From an uncultured bacterium (GTDB lineage: Bacteria; Gemmatimonadota; Gemmatimonadetes; Palauibacterales; KS3-K002), in the NCBI GenBank assembly GCA_947581845.1, contig CANPVY010000292.1:1-9291 (forward strand): a stretch of DNA of 9,291 bases. The letters run 5' to 3'. Below the pieces are notes generated by a model that made no database searches, was not told the origin of the DNA, and saw only the letters and a program-made list of their open reading frames with translations. Position numbers and translations under genes: made by a program. Shown piece after piece: positions 1 through 6,278 of this stretch. Position 1 is the stretch's first letter. Every line of letters starts with the position of its first letter.

Positions 1-33
1 CAACGCCCGCTGCCGTATCTGATTGACACGCAT
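1..33 (-). CDS. Possible N-terminus of a gene leaving the window on the left
   Basis: Reading the minus strand, an ATG at 33-31 opens a frame (MRVNQIRQRAL) that reaches the window edge without a stop. AAGGA lies at 45-41, seven bases before the ATG, which is good ribosome-binding spacing. Only eleven codons are visible, so no product can be assigned. The MRxNxIR-like opening is seen in some families such as HpcH/HpaI aldolases, but it is far too short to name one. If real, the gene is divergent from the protein at 169. The competing reading is a plus-strand frame open from base 1 to the TGA at 70-72, which could be the tail of an upstream gene. I slightly prefer the minus-strand start because of the Shine-Dalgarno. 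Confidence 0.33.
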   Translation of the reverse strand, partial: MRVNQIRQRAL

Positions 34-154
34 CACCCCGTCCTTGGGATCTTGCGAGTCAGTCCTTCTTGAAGATGAGCAGAAAGCGGTCCCGGCGACA
101 CTTACTTGACTCGCACTTGACCGCGCAAGGTCATGTTAGCGGCGTCTCAAGCGC

Positions 155-160
155 AAGGAG
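155..160 (+). promoter_or_regulatory. Shine-Dalgarno AAGGAG that fixes the start at 169
   Basis: AAGGAG ends eight bases before ATG 169. The alternative in-frame ATG at 133 has only a weak AAGG two bases upstream, so 169 is chosen. Further upstream, TTGAC occurs twice, at 106-110 and 117-121 (11 bases apart). It could supply a -35 element, but no good -10 lies at the right distance. Confidence 0.7.
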
Positions 161-168
161 ACTGCCGT

Positions 169-798
169 ATGGACTTTCCAAGCACTGCTTCGCTGGCGAC
201 CGCCCTAGCGCTCACAGCTTCGGCGAATCTTCTTGCACAAGAGGGACTGCCCCTCGCACCCGGTGATCGGGTGAGAGTCGCGGCGCCCAACATCGTCCGC
301 GAGCTGATGACGGAGCGTCAGCGCCGAAGTCTGCTCGGCCCGCCGCCGCCGATCTACGGCAGTGTCCTTGCCCTTAGAGCGGATACGCTGGAGGTAAAGA
401 TTCAGGGGTCCGACACGCCGACGGCATTCCCCATCAGCTCTGTGAGTAAGCTTGATGTAAGTCGGGGCAAGAAGTCGAATGCCGGGAAGGGCGCCCTTGT
501 CGGCGGCACAGTCTTCGCAGCCCTAGCACTCGGCCTGAGCATTGCCGACATGGGGAGGGAGTGTCCGCCACCTGAACCTGGAAACCCTTTCTCCGGGTTT
601 TGGTGTGAAGAGACTGAAATCGGAGACGTGGTCGCCGCGACTCTGGTGTGCGGCGGGTTAGGTGCCGGTCTCGGCGCTCTCATCGGCTGGGGGGCCAAGA
701 GCGACCGTTGGGAAGAAGTGCCGCTCGACGGGCTGCGCATCAGTCTCACGCCACAGGGGAGAGACAGGCTCAGGGTCTCGGTCTCGCTGCGCTTATGA
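169..798 (+). CDS. Secreted/membrane glycine-zipper protein, paralogue A
   Basis: This 209-residue protein belongs to no family I can name. Residues 1-24 form a hydrophobic signal-like segment ending LLAQ, although its first 24 residues contain no Lys or Arg, which is unusual for a signal peptide. A PGDRVRV box (31-37) is followed by a probable small beta-rich domain with a SKLDVSRGKKS stretch (93-103). Two glycine- and alanine-rich hydrophobic segments (about 108-126 and 152-173, the second ending GLGALIG) look like a glycine-zipper hairpin. Between them is a proline-rich loop with Cys132 and Cys146. The end (about 181-209) carries WEEVPL and the alternating strand VSVSLRL. The next gene is a clear paralogue 17 bases downstream on the same strand, so the two probably share a transcript. 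A cell-envelope role is inferred; no enzymatic motif is visible. Confidence 0.85.
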   Translation: MDFPSTASLATALALTASANLLAQEGLPLAPGDRVRVAAPNIVRELMTERQRRSLLGPPPPIYGSVLALRADTLEVKIQGSDTPTAFPISSVSKLDVSRGKKSNAGKGALVGGTVFAALALGLSIADMGRECPPPEPGNPFSGFWCEETEIGDVVAATLVCGGLGAGLGALIGWGAKSDRWEEVPLDGLRISLTPQGRDRLRVSVSLRL

Positions 799-800
799 GG

Positions 801-806
801 AAGGAG
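801..806 (+). promoter_or_regulatory. Shine-Dalgarno AAGGAG that fixes the start at 816
   Basis: AAGGAG ends nine bases before ATG 816. An in-frame ATG at 795 overlaps the previous stop codon (ATGA), but this site would lie inside its coding region, so 816 is the better start. It also gives a clean signal peptide. Confidence 0.7.
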
Positions 807-815
807 AGCCGAGCG

Positions 816-1370
816 ATGACCTGTTCCAGGGCTTCCGTATTTCTTGTCGCGCTCATGCTCGCAGGCTCGGCGGAGCTCCTTGCCCAGCACAGGCCACCCA
901 TCGTGCCAGGTGATCGCGTCCGCATCTCAGCGCGCGAGATTGGCGTTGAACGCCTGGCGGCAACAGTCTTAACCGTGAAATCCGACACCATTGTAGTCAG
1001 AAGCGGTGAACCGTTAGCCCTGCCATTCGCTTCCGTTACGAAGCTCGAAGTCAGCCGAGAGCGGAAGTCAAGAGCCCGCCTAGGGATGGCTATCGGATTC
1101 TGGACTGGTGCTGTCGCGGGCGGTGTGATCGTCGCTCGCTCGTCAAGAGACACCGAAGACACCGTCTTTGACTTCAACCCGGGAGAGGCTTTTGGAGAGC
1201 TCCTTGGCGGCGCTCTCTTGGGCGGCATTGCAGGTACCCTTGTCGGCGCTCTCATAGGTTCGTCTTTCAAAGTCGACCAGTGGGAGGCCGTGCCGTTGCA
1301 CCGCATTCGCGTGACGATTGTGCCTCAGCGCAAGGGCAAGCTGTCGGTCGGCGTGAGTCTGAGGTTGTAG
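816..1370 (+). CDS. Secreted/membrane glycine-zipper protein, paralogue B
   Basis: This 184-residue protein is a tandem paralogue of the gene at 169. Residues 1-24 are a conventional signal peptide: Arg5, a hydrophobic core, then AELLAQ. The shared landmarks follow in the same order: PGDRVRI (31-37), TKLEVSRERKS (75-85), a hydrophobic glycine-rich segment (about 89-107), a second glycine zipper (130-148, ending VGALIG), WEAVPL (156-161) and a C-terminal GVSLRL. The loop between the two zippers (about 108-127) is acidic and has no cysteine, unlike paralogue A. After cleavage no cysteine remains except any kept at the extreme N-terminus. No catalytic motif is visible. The architecture suggests a small periplasmic or membrane-inserted protein; function is unknown. 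The family style resembles short secreted proteins common in Gemmatimonadota, which is an impression from memory. Confidence 0.87.
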   Translation: MTCSRASVFLVALMLAGSAELLAQHRPPIVPGDRVRISAREIGVERLAATVLTVKSDTIVVRSGEPLALPFASVTKLEVSRERKSRARLGMAIGFWTGAVAGGVIVARSSRDTEDTVFDFNPGEAFGELLGGALLGGIAGTLVGALIGSSFKVDQWEAVPLHRIRVTIVPQRKGKLSVGVSLRL

Positions 1371-1383
1371 CGGGGTTCCCCCG
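1371..1383 (+). terminator. Short GC hairpin after paralogue B
   Basis: CGGGG at 1371-1375 pairs perfectly with CCCCG at 1379-1383 across a three-base loop, directly after the TAG stop. The following bases are only mildly T-rich (GTCCTTGTTC), so this is at best a weak intrinsic terminator. Confidence 0.3.
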
Positions 1384-1445
1384 GTCCTTGTTCAAACGCC
1401 GATCGCCTATATTCGCGCAAGCATCGGCTCTTATCACCCATCTTC

Positions 1446-1475
1446 GGGGTATTAGCTAATAAGCGACGCTACCCC
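1446..1475 (+). promoter_or_regulatory. Hairpin with internal palindrome in the leader of the DUF1059 gene
   Basis: GGGGTA (1446-1451) pairs with TACCCC (1470-1475). Inside it lies the perfect ten-base palindrome ATTAGCTAAT (1451-1460). The element ends 24 bases before ATG 1500. A TATATT at 1408-1413 could be a -10 box for this gene, although no -35 at normal spacing is visible. The element could be a protein-binding operator or a leader structure; both readings are inference. Confidence 0.3.
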
Positions 1476-1499
1476 CTGAAGTCTTGAAGGCAGGAGCCC

Positions 1500-1685
1500 A
1501 TGGCCAAGGAGCTGCGGTGCCGAGACCTTGGCATTCATTGTGATCACGTGGTGCGCGCAGAGACTGAAGAAGAACTGCTGGACAATGCTGTAGAGCACGT
1601 TCTGACGGTTCACGGTATTGATTTGACTCGGGAAGACCTGCTCGAGCAACTCAGGGCAGTGATTCACACGGTCAGAGCGTTCTGA
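1500..1685 (+). CDS. DUF1059-type small metal-binding protein
   Basis: The 61-residue product matches the DUF1059 pattern from start to end: a CRDLGIHCDHVVRA opening (Cys7, Cys14), a TEEELL stretch (22-27) leading into a helix with His33 and His38 (VEHVLTVHGI), then a short acidic helix. Cys7, Cys14, His33 and/or His38 are the likely metal ligands. The family is usually 55-65 residues, so this copy is full length. It is soluble with no signal peptide, and its biochemical role is not established. GAAGG at 1486-1490 (nine bases before ATG) and AGGAG at 1492-1496 (three bases before) both lie upstream. The gene stands alone and converges on the tRNA-Ala gene. Confidence 0.85.
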   Translation: MAKELRCRDLGIHCDHVVRAETEEELLDNAVEHVLTVHGIDLTREDLLEQLRAVIHTVRAF

Positions 1686-1712
1686 CGGATCACGCGTTAG
1701 CGTTGGAGGGAG

Positions 1713-1785
1713 TGGAGCCGAGGGGACTTGAACCCCTGACCTCCTGAGTGCGATTCAGGCGCTCTCCCAACTGAGCTACGGCCCC
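1713..1785 (-). tRNA. tRNA-Ala (anticodon CGC)
   Basis: A full 73-base cloverleaf can be folded: acceptor GGGGCCG/CGGCTCC, D stem GCTC/GAGC, anticodon stem CCTGA/TCAGG with loop ATCGCAC, and T stem AGGGG/CCCCT with loop TTCAAGT. The anticodon is CGC, reading GCG. The G3-U70 wobble pair in the acceptor stem, the classic alanine identity element, is present, and the discriminator base is A. The 3' CCA is not encoded. The gene lies 22 bases downstream of tRNA-Val on the same strand, so the two are probably one transcript. Confidence 0.97.
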
Positions 1786-1807
1786 AAAGACTCGTCAAAT
1801 CGCGGAA

Positions 1808-1881
1808 TGGGGGCGACAGGACTCGAACCTGTGACCTCCACGATGTCAACGTGGCGCTCTAGCCAGCTGAGCTACGCCCCC
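1808..1881 (-). tRNA. tRNA-Val (anticodon GAC)
   Basis: A 74-base cloverleaf folds with acceptor GGGGGCG/CGCCCCC, D stem GCTC/GAGC, anticodon stem CCACG/CGTGG with loop TTGACAT, and T stem ACAGG/CCTGT with loop TTCGAGT. The anticodon is GAC (valine) and the discriminator is A. The 3' CCA is not encoded. It is the first gene of a two-tRNA unit with tRNA-Ala. No convincing promoter is visible in the 78 bases between it and the operon end, so it may depend on a non-consensus promoter or on read-through. Confidence 0.97.
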
Positions 1882-1890
1882 CGCCCCTAG

Positions 1891-1917
1891 ACAGGAAAGA
1901 GCTGAGTCCGCCTCAGC
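1891..1917 (-). terminator. Likely intrinsic terminator of the ABC operon
   Basis: On the minus strand GCTGAG-GCGGA-CTCAGC (1917-1901) forms a six-base-pair stem with a five-base loop. It is followed by TCTTTCCTGT, a broken T-tract. It sits 42 bases past the DUF4340 stop codon and just before tRNA-Val, where a terminator would be expected. Confidence 0.5.
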
Positions 1918-1959
1918 CCTTGATCGGCGGCTGGAATCTATCGCGGCCGCTTCGGAGGG

Positions 1960-2901
1960 TCAACCGGAATCCTGTTGCGCCCCGGCTTCCTCCGCGGGTC
2001 GCAAGTCCTCCTCCCGTTTGAGGATCTGCTCGCCGGTGTAGGAGTTCAGCGTGTAGACTACGGGCGCGCCAGCGCGGCGCAGATAGTAGCCGACGTCATC
2101 ACGGTCCAGGAAGATGAGCTCGCCCAGCTGGGCGCCGCCCGGGCCCTGGACACGCAGCCGTGCCGTGGGCGGGTCCCAGGAAAGCGTATCGGCAACCGAG
2201 TCCGCGGCGAAGCCGATGGCGCGCAGTCCGGCCAGCTGGCCGAGCAGGCTCGAGACCACGCCGCTCTGGACAGCGGCGCCGGACGGCTCGAGATGCCAGG
2301 CGATGGAGTCGCGGACCAGCGTGAACGACTGGTCCGGGTAGGTGAACTCGACGCGCTGGATGTCCTCCCGGCTGGCCGCCAGGATCTCCTTGTCGCGCCA
2401 GTCATCGACGGCACGTCGTGCCAGCCCGATCAGCGTGCCACTCAGCCTGTACACCTCGTCTTCGCCGATACGTCGCACGTACGCCTGATCGAAGCCGCGC
2501 GCCCGCTCGCCGATGATGAGCGCGAGCTGCGCGCTGCCGCCCGCGTAGACCGTCAGGCGGCGTCCCGTCATCTCCGTCACGCCGAGCCGCGCGTGGTTCT
2601 CCGGATTGCGGCTCACCAGCCCGCCGACGCGCGCCTCCTCCAGCGCGCGCTTCAGCGATTCGCCAGCGTCGGCGATCGCCTCGTGCCCGTTCACCGTCCA
2701 GCCGTCGCCGGCGTGCAGGCGGACCGTCTGGTCGGCTGCCTCGATCAGCACGCTGTCCAGCTCCAACTCTGCTGCCGCTGCCAGCTCGAAGCCGGCAGGC
2801 TCCGGCCCGCCACCGCGAGTCGCGACGAAGCGCGCCACGACCCAGGCCAGCAGCAGGGCGCCGAGAGCGAGGATCAAGATCTTGAGTAGCCGATCACTCA
2901 T
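1960..2901 (-). CDS. DUF4340 membrane-anchored periplasmic protein of the Gld-type ABC operon
   Basis: This 313-residue protein has an N-terminal hydrophobic helix (about 8-26) after a short basic start, then a long soluble domain presumably in the periplasm. It looks like a DUF4340 protein: repeated beta-rich halves, a GERARGFDQAYVRR stretch (131-144), the WRDKEIL motif (168-174), and a second half with EFTYPDQSFTL and DRDDVGYYLR stretches. The tail (about 301-313) is acidic and disordered. DUF4340 genes commonly sit directly after GldG-type genes, as here. The ATG overlaps the upstream stop as ATGA, implying translational coupling; its own Shine-Dalgarno is poor. The likely role is as an accessory subunit of the transporter complex. 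Its biochemical activity is unknown. Confidence 0.88.
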   Translation of the reverse strand: MSDRLLKILILALGALLLAWVVARFVATRGGGPEPAGFELAAAAELELDSVLIEAADQTVRLHAGDGWTVNGHEAIADAGESLKRALEEARVGGLVSRNPENHARLGVTEMTGRRLTVYAGGSAQLALIIGERARGFDQAYVRRIGEDEVYRLSGTLIGLARRAVDDWRDKEILAASREDIQRVEFTYPDQSFTLVRDSIAWHLEPSGAAVQSGVVSSLLGQLAGLRAIGFAADSVADTLSWDPPTARLRVQGPGGAQLGELIFLDRDDVGYYLRRAGAPVVYTLNSYTGEQILKREEDLRPAEEAGAQQDSG

Positions 2902-5258
2902 CTTCCGTACTCGTGTCGGGTCAAGCGCCTGCGCCTGACGAGCCGCACGGCACCAAACAAGACGAAGCCGAGCGGCACGCCGATCAGGTTCAGGTACTTG
3001 AGCGCCTGCATCTCCAGGTTCGACTCGAAGACCAGCGGCCGTGGCGTGGGCATCTTCGAGCGGATGGTCAAGAGCGCCTCGGTCTGTGTCAGCCAGTCGA
3101 GCGCGTTGAGCGCGAAGACCAGGTTCTGCGGCGCGTTGCGCAGGAACTGATCGGACAAGAAGTCGGCGTCGCCCACGATGACGACACGCCCGCGTGGCGG
3201 CCCGGCCGAGATCTGGCGATCCACCAGGCGCGGGGCGGAGTCAGGAGCCGCCTGCTCCGCCAGCCCAGCACCTTCCTCAGCGGCGCCCAGCGTGTCGCCA
3301 CCCGGTTCGGCCGCCAGCGACACCGCCGGCTCGCCGGACATTGGCCCGCTGCCGACCGCGCCCTGCACGGCAACGGCGAGCAGCTGCCCCTCGAGCGCTG
3401 CCGGGTCGTACATCAGCTCGACGTCGGGGCGGATCTGGAAGGTACCGCGCTGGCGGCCCGCGTAAGGGCTGGAGGTGAGCAACGGGATGAACTCCCGGTC
3501 GCCGCGCGTGGCGAGTGTGTCCAGGGAACTGGGCCAGGCGAGGGTCACGCTGTTCAGGTTGCGGGTGATCGCGTGCTCCGCGGCGGGCAGCGCGCGCACC
3601 CAGAACGGGTACGAGACGATGTAGCTGAAAACCTCGCCGGGCACCGAGATCGATTCGTTCGAGCGCAGATCGTAGACGAGATCGGCGTTCACACGCACGC
3701 CGAACTCCTCGCTGAAATCCCGCACGCTGTCCGGCGTAGCGCTCGCGAACAGGTACTGCAGGTTCACGCTGGCACCCTGGCTCAGATAGAGCGCGCGACC
3801 GTCGGCGGCCAGGTAGTCGCGCAACAGCGCCCGCGAGCGCTCGTCCAGGGCCTGACGCGGCCCGGCGACGATGATCGCAGCCAGGTCGGCGCCCAGCGTG
3901 GCATCCTCCTGGGACAGATCCACGCTGCTCAGCTCGTAGGTGCGGGCGAGCTCGCGAGCGAATGCGCCGTAGTCCGCCCGCGTCCGCTCGCCGTGACCGG
4001 TCACGAACGCGACCTTCGGCGTGCCCGTGCGCGTGAGCCGCCAAACGTTCGCGGCAAGCTGATACTCCAGATCGCGGATGTCACCCACGAAGGGGATGAC
4101 TTCCGCGCTGTCGGCGTACTGCACGGCGAGGCCCAGCCAGCCCTGCTTGAGCTGCAGCTCCTCGCGCCGCACCACGTTGAACTGCACGGGCGTGATGCCC
4201 AGCTGCTGTGACTCGCGGCGCGCCTCGTCGCTCCGGTCCGGATGCTTGCGCACGATCTGGATGTTGCCCCGCCCGTAGCGCTCGAAGTCGCGCAACACGT
4301 CGCTCACGTCGCGCTCTAACGGCTTCACCTGCGCGGGCAGCTCCCTGGAGGCGAAGAGGCTGATCGTGACCACGTCATCGAGATCGCCGAGGATCGCGCG
4401 CGTGCCACGCGAGAGCGTGTACAGCTTCTCCGCAGTAAGGTCCAAACGTCCAGGGATGTAGCCACCGAACAGATTCGCGACCACGGCGATGGCGACGATC
4501 GTCACTGTGCCCAGCCGCAGGTTGCGGTAGAGCCGCGAGCCGTGGCTCAGCCGGTCGCGCAGCAGCAGCCAGTAACCGAGTGCCAGGAACGCCGCGGCAA
4601 AGGCGACGAAGTAGACGACATCGCGAAGATCGATGACCCCGCGGGCCACGTTCGCGTAGTGGGCCAGTATCCCCAGCTCGCTCACCGGACCACCCAGCCA
4701 AGCGGGCAGGCCGATCTGCACGAGCTCGGTGCCGGCCAGGATGAAAAGGAAGATCACCGCCGTGCTGACGATGAACGCGGTGATCTGGTTACGTGTGAGC
4801 GCCGAGGCGGCGATACCCACCGCTGCCATCCCGGCGGCCAGCAGCAGGCCACCGAAGTACTGGGCGACGATCACCCCGAAGTCCGGCTTCCCACCGAGCA
4901 GGAGCAGGATCGGGACCAGCAGGGTCCCGGCCAGCGCGATTGCGATGAACAGCAAGTTGCCGAAATACTTGCCGAGCATGAACTGGTGGTCGCGGATCGG
5001 ATGACTCAAGGTCACCTCGAGCGTGCCGTGCCGGCGCTCCTCCGCCAGCGCGCCCATCGTGACCGCCGGGACGAAGAACAGCAGGATCCAGGGCAGCAGG
5101 TCGAAGAGCGGTCGGACCGAGGCCTCGGCGAGCAGGAAGGCACTGCGGAAATAGAAGAAGACGTTGATGACCAGGAACACGACCAGCAGGATGTACGCGG
5201 TCGGGTGATCGAAGTAGGTGCGCAGCTCCTTGCGTGCGATCGTCCACAGGTTCCGCAT
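2898..5258 (-). CDS. GldF-GldG fusion: ABC-2 permease joined to a Gld-type periplasmic domain
   Basis: This 786-residue protein combines two normally separate subunits. Residues 1-235 are a GldF-like ABC-2 permease with an amphipathic N-terminus (ARKELRTYFDHPTAY) and about six membrane helices (near 20-37, 53-70, 101-121, 129-152, 161-180, 212-233). A further helix (about 249-266) leads into a GldG-type domain, marked by RLDLTAEKLYTLSRGTR (271-287) and VAFVTGHGE (416-424). The fold continues to VVIVGDADFLSD (692-703) and closes with a helix near 757-774 and a basic cytoplasmic tail. Most of 270-750 should be periplasmic. Residues 643-678 are a low-complexity Ala/Gly/Glu/Pro linker. The ATPase encoded just upstream should pair with the permease half. 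The substrate is unknown. In Flavobacterium, GldA, GldF and GldG are separate and linked to gliding, but homologues occur widely in non-gliders. Confidence 0.93.
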   Translation of the reverse strand: MRNLWTIARKELRTYFDHPTAYILLVVFLVINVFFYFRSAFLLAEASVRPLFDLLPWILLFFVPAVTMGALAEERRHGTLEVTLSHPIRDHQFMLGKYFGNLLFIAIALAGTLLVPILLLLGGKPDFGVIVAQYFGGLLLAAGMAAVGIAASALTRNQITAFIVSTAVIFLFILAGTELVQIGLPAWLGGPVSELGILAHYANVARGVIDLRDVVYFVAFAAAFLALGYWLLLRDRLSHGSRLYRNLRLGTVTIVAIAVVANLFGGYIPGRLDLTAEKLYTLSRGTRAILGDLDDVVTISLFASRELPAQVKPLERDVSDVLRDFERYGRGNIQIVRKHPDRSDEARRESQQLGITPVQFNVVRREELQLKQGWLGLAVQYADSAEVIPFVGDIRDLEYQLAANVWRLTRTGTPKVAFVTGHGERTRADYGAFARELARTYELSSVDLSQEDATLGADLAAIIVAGPRQALDERSRALLRDYLAADGRALYLSQGASVNLQYLFASATPDSVRDFSEEFGVRVNADLVYDLRSNESISVPGEVFSYIVSYPFWVRALPAAEHAITRNLNSVTLAWPSSLDTLATRGDREFIPLLTSSPYAGRQRGTFQIRPDVELMYDPAALEGQLLAVAVQGAVGSGPMSGEPAVSLAAEPGGDTLGAAEEGAGLAEQAAPDSAPRLVDRQISAGPPRGRVVIVGDADFLSDQFLRNAPQNLVFALNALDWLTQTEALLTIRSKMPTPRPLVFESNLEMQALKYLNLIGVPLGFVLFGAVRLVRRRRLTRHEYGR

Positions 5259-5266
5259 CGCCGCGT

Positions 5267-5272
5267 CCTCCT
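5267..5272 (-). promoter_or_regulatory. Shine-Dalgarno AGGAGG overlapping the ATPase stop codon
   Basis: AGGAGG begins with the last two bases of the ATPase TAG stop (5273-5271) and ends eight bases before the fusion ATG at 5258. A terminating ribosome would sit on this site, which suggests coupled translation of ATPase and permease. Confidence 0.75.
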
Positions 5273-6200
5273 AGCGCGTCAGTTGGCTGAACAGGTCCTG
5301 GAGGCTGGCCGTCTCCTCGTGCAGCTCCCAGAGCACCCAATCCCGCTCCTTGGCGAGGGTGAAGATCTCGGGCCGTGGGTCGGGCCCCGATCCGACCGCC
5401 AGCGTCAAGCGGGTGCGGCCTTCGCGTTCCGCCCGACCCGTGACCTCCCCCACGCTCGGCAGCTTTGCGACCTCCCCCTCGACGTCCACGCCTTCCGCTT
5501 CCACCACGATCGTGCGGCCGGTGCCGGTATCGCGGGCGCGCGCCATCAGCTCTTCCGTCGACCCGTCAGCGACGATCCTGCCCTCGTGGATCACGATAAT
5601 GCGCCGACAGGTCTCCTCCACCTCAGGCAGCACGTGGGTGCTGAGCAACACCGTGTGCTCCTTCCCGACCTCACGGATCAAGCGGCGGATCTCCTGCCGC
5701 TGGTTCGGATCGAGGCCCTCCGTGGGCTCGTCCAGGATCAGGTAGTCGGGGCGATGGAGGATGGCCGCCGCCAGGCCGAGCCGTTGCCGGTAGCCCTTCG
5801 ACAGCTCTCCGATCGGACGGTAGAAGACCTCGGCGATCCCCGTCGCCTGTACGGCATCGTCCAGCGCACTGCCGGGTCCATCCATAGCGATGCCTCGCAG
5901 ATCACCCACGAAGCGCAGGTAGTCCGAAACCAGCATCTCGGTGTACAGCGGGTTGTTCTCCGGCAGGTAGCCGATGCGTCGCCGCGCGGCCACCGGATCC
6001 TCACGCACATCGGTGCCGTCGATCAGCACGGCGCCCGTATCCGGCTCCAAGAAGTTCGTGATCAGGCGCATCGTCGTCGTCTTGCCCGCAGCGTTGGGCC
6101 CGAGAAAGCCCACGACCTCACCGCGATCGACAGTGAACGAGACATCGTCCACCGCCCGCGTGGCACCGAATGACTTGCTCACGTGCTCAAGAGCAATCAA
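5271..6200 (-). CDS. ABC transporter ATP-binding protein, GldA type
   Basis: This 309-residue cytoplasmic ATPase energises the permease encoded 12 bases downstream. It has Walker A GPNAAGKT (34-41), signature LSKGYRQR (133-140), Walker B LILDEP with catalytic Glu158, D-loop GLD (162-164) and switch His189. The Q-loop reads GYLPENNPLY (77-86), with Glu81 where most ABC ATPases have Gln. GldA-type proteins share this PE(H/N)NPLY form. Residues 225-309 are the C-terminal extension typical of this subfamily, ending SLQDLFSQLTR. Length is normal for GldA-type ATPases (about 300). The start is TTG at 6200, the first start codon after an in-frame stop, with GGAGGT five bases upstream. It is the first gene of a three-gene operon, and tRNA-Asp lies 78 bases upstream on the same strand. 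Confidence 0.95.
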   Translation of the reverse strand: MIALEHVSKSFGATRAVDDVSFTVDRGEVVGFLGPNAAGKTTTMRLITNFLEPDTGAVLIDGTDVREDPVAARRRIGYLPENNPLYTEMLVSDYLRFVGDLRGIAMDGPGSALDDAVQATGIAEVFYRPIGELSKGYRQRLGLAAAILHRPDYLILDEPTEGLDPNQRQEIRRLIREVGKEHTVLLSTHVLPEVEETCRRIIVIHEGRIVADGSTEELMARARDTGTGRTIVVEAEGVDVEGEVAKLPSVGEVTGRAEREGRTRLTLAVGSGPDPRPEIFTLAKERDWVLWELHEETASLQDLFSQLTR

Positions 6201-6204
6201 GTGG

Positions 6205-6210
6205 ACCTCC
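6205..6210 (-). promoter_or_regulatory. Shine-Dalgarno GGAGGT for the TTG-started ATPase
   Basis: GGAGGT lies five bases upstream of TTG 6200. It supports the rare TTG start, since no ATG or GTG exists between the in-frame stop at 6224-6222 and this codon. The protein also begins MIALEHVSKSFG, the usual opening of an ABC ATPase. Confidence 0.65.
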
Positions 6211-6278
6211 GCGTCCGATGATCACTAAGTATCGCCGAGAAGACGGCTGAGATTTGCAGTCCACTAACCTTCTGAGAA

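Noticed and set aside
648..1370. Extended start for paralogue B inside paralogue A
   Set aside because: The extension overlaps a real gene out of frame, hides the signal peptide, and ignores the AAGGAG before 816.
1713..1881. tRNA pair as a mobile-element attachment site
   Set aside because: I found no second copy of either tRNA 3' end in the window and no integrase. The GC shift alone is not enough.
1975..2889. 304-codon plus-strand open frame opposite the DUF4340 gene
   Set aside because: It almost exactly mirrors the real gene and has no recognisable domain.
2913..4211. Long plus-strand open frame opposite the GldF-GldG fusion
   Set aside because: It lies antisense to a convincingly conserved protein. 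Its translation is rich in Arg, Gln, Val and Glu with no motif, as expected for the mirror of a GC-rich gene.
4542..6173. 543-codon plus-strand open frame opposite the ATPase and permease
   Set aside because: It is an antisense shadow of two well-supported genes, crosses their boundary, and has repetitive Asp/Gln/Arg/His composition.
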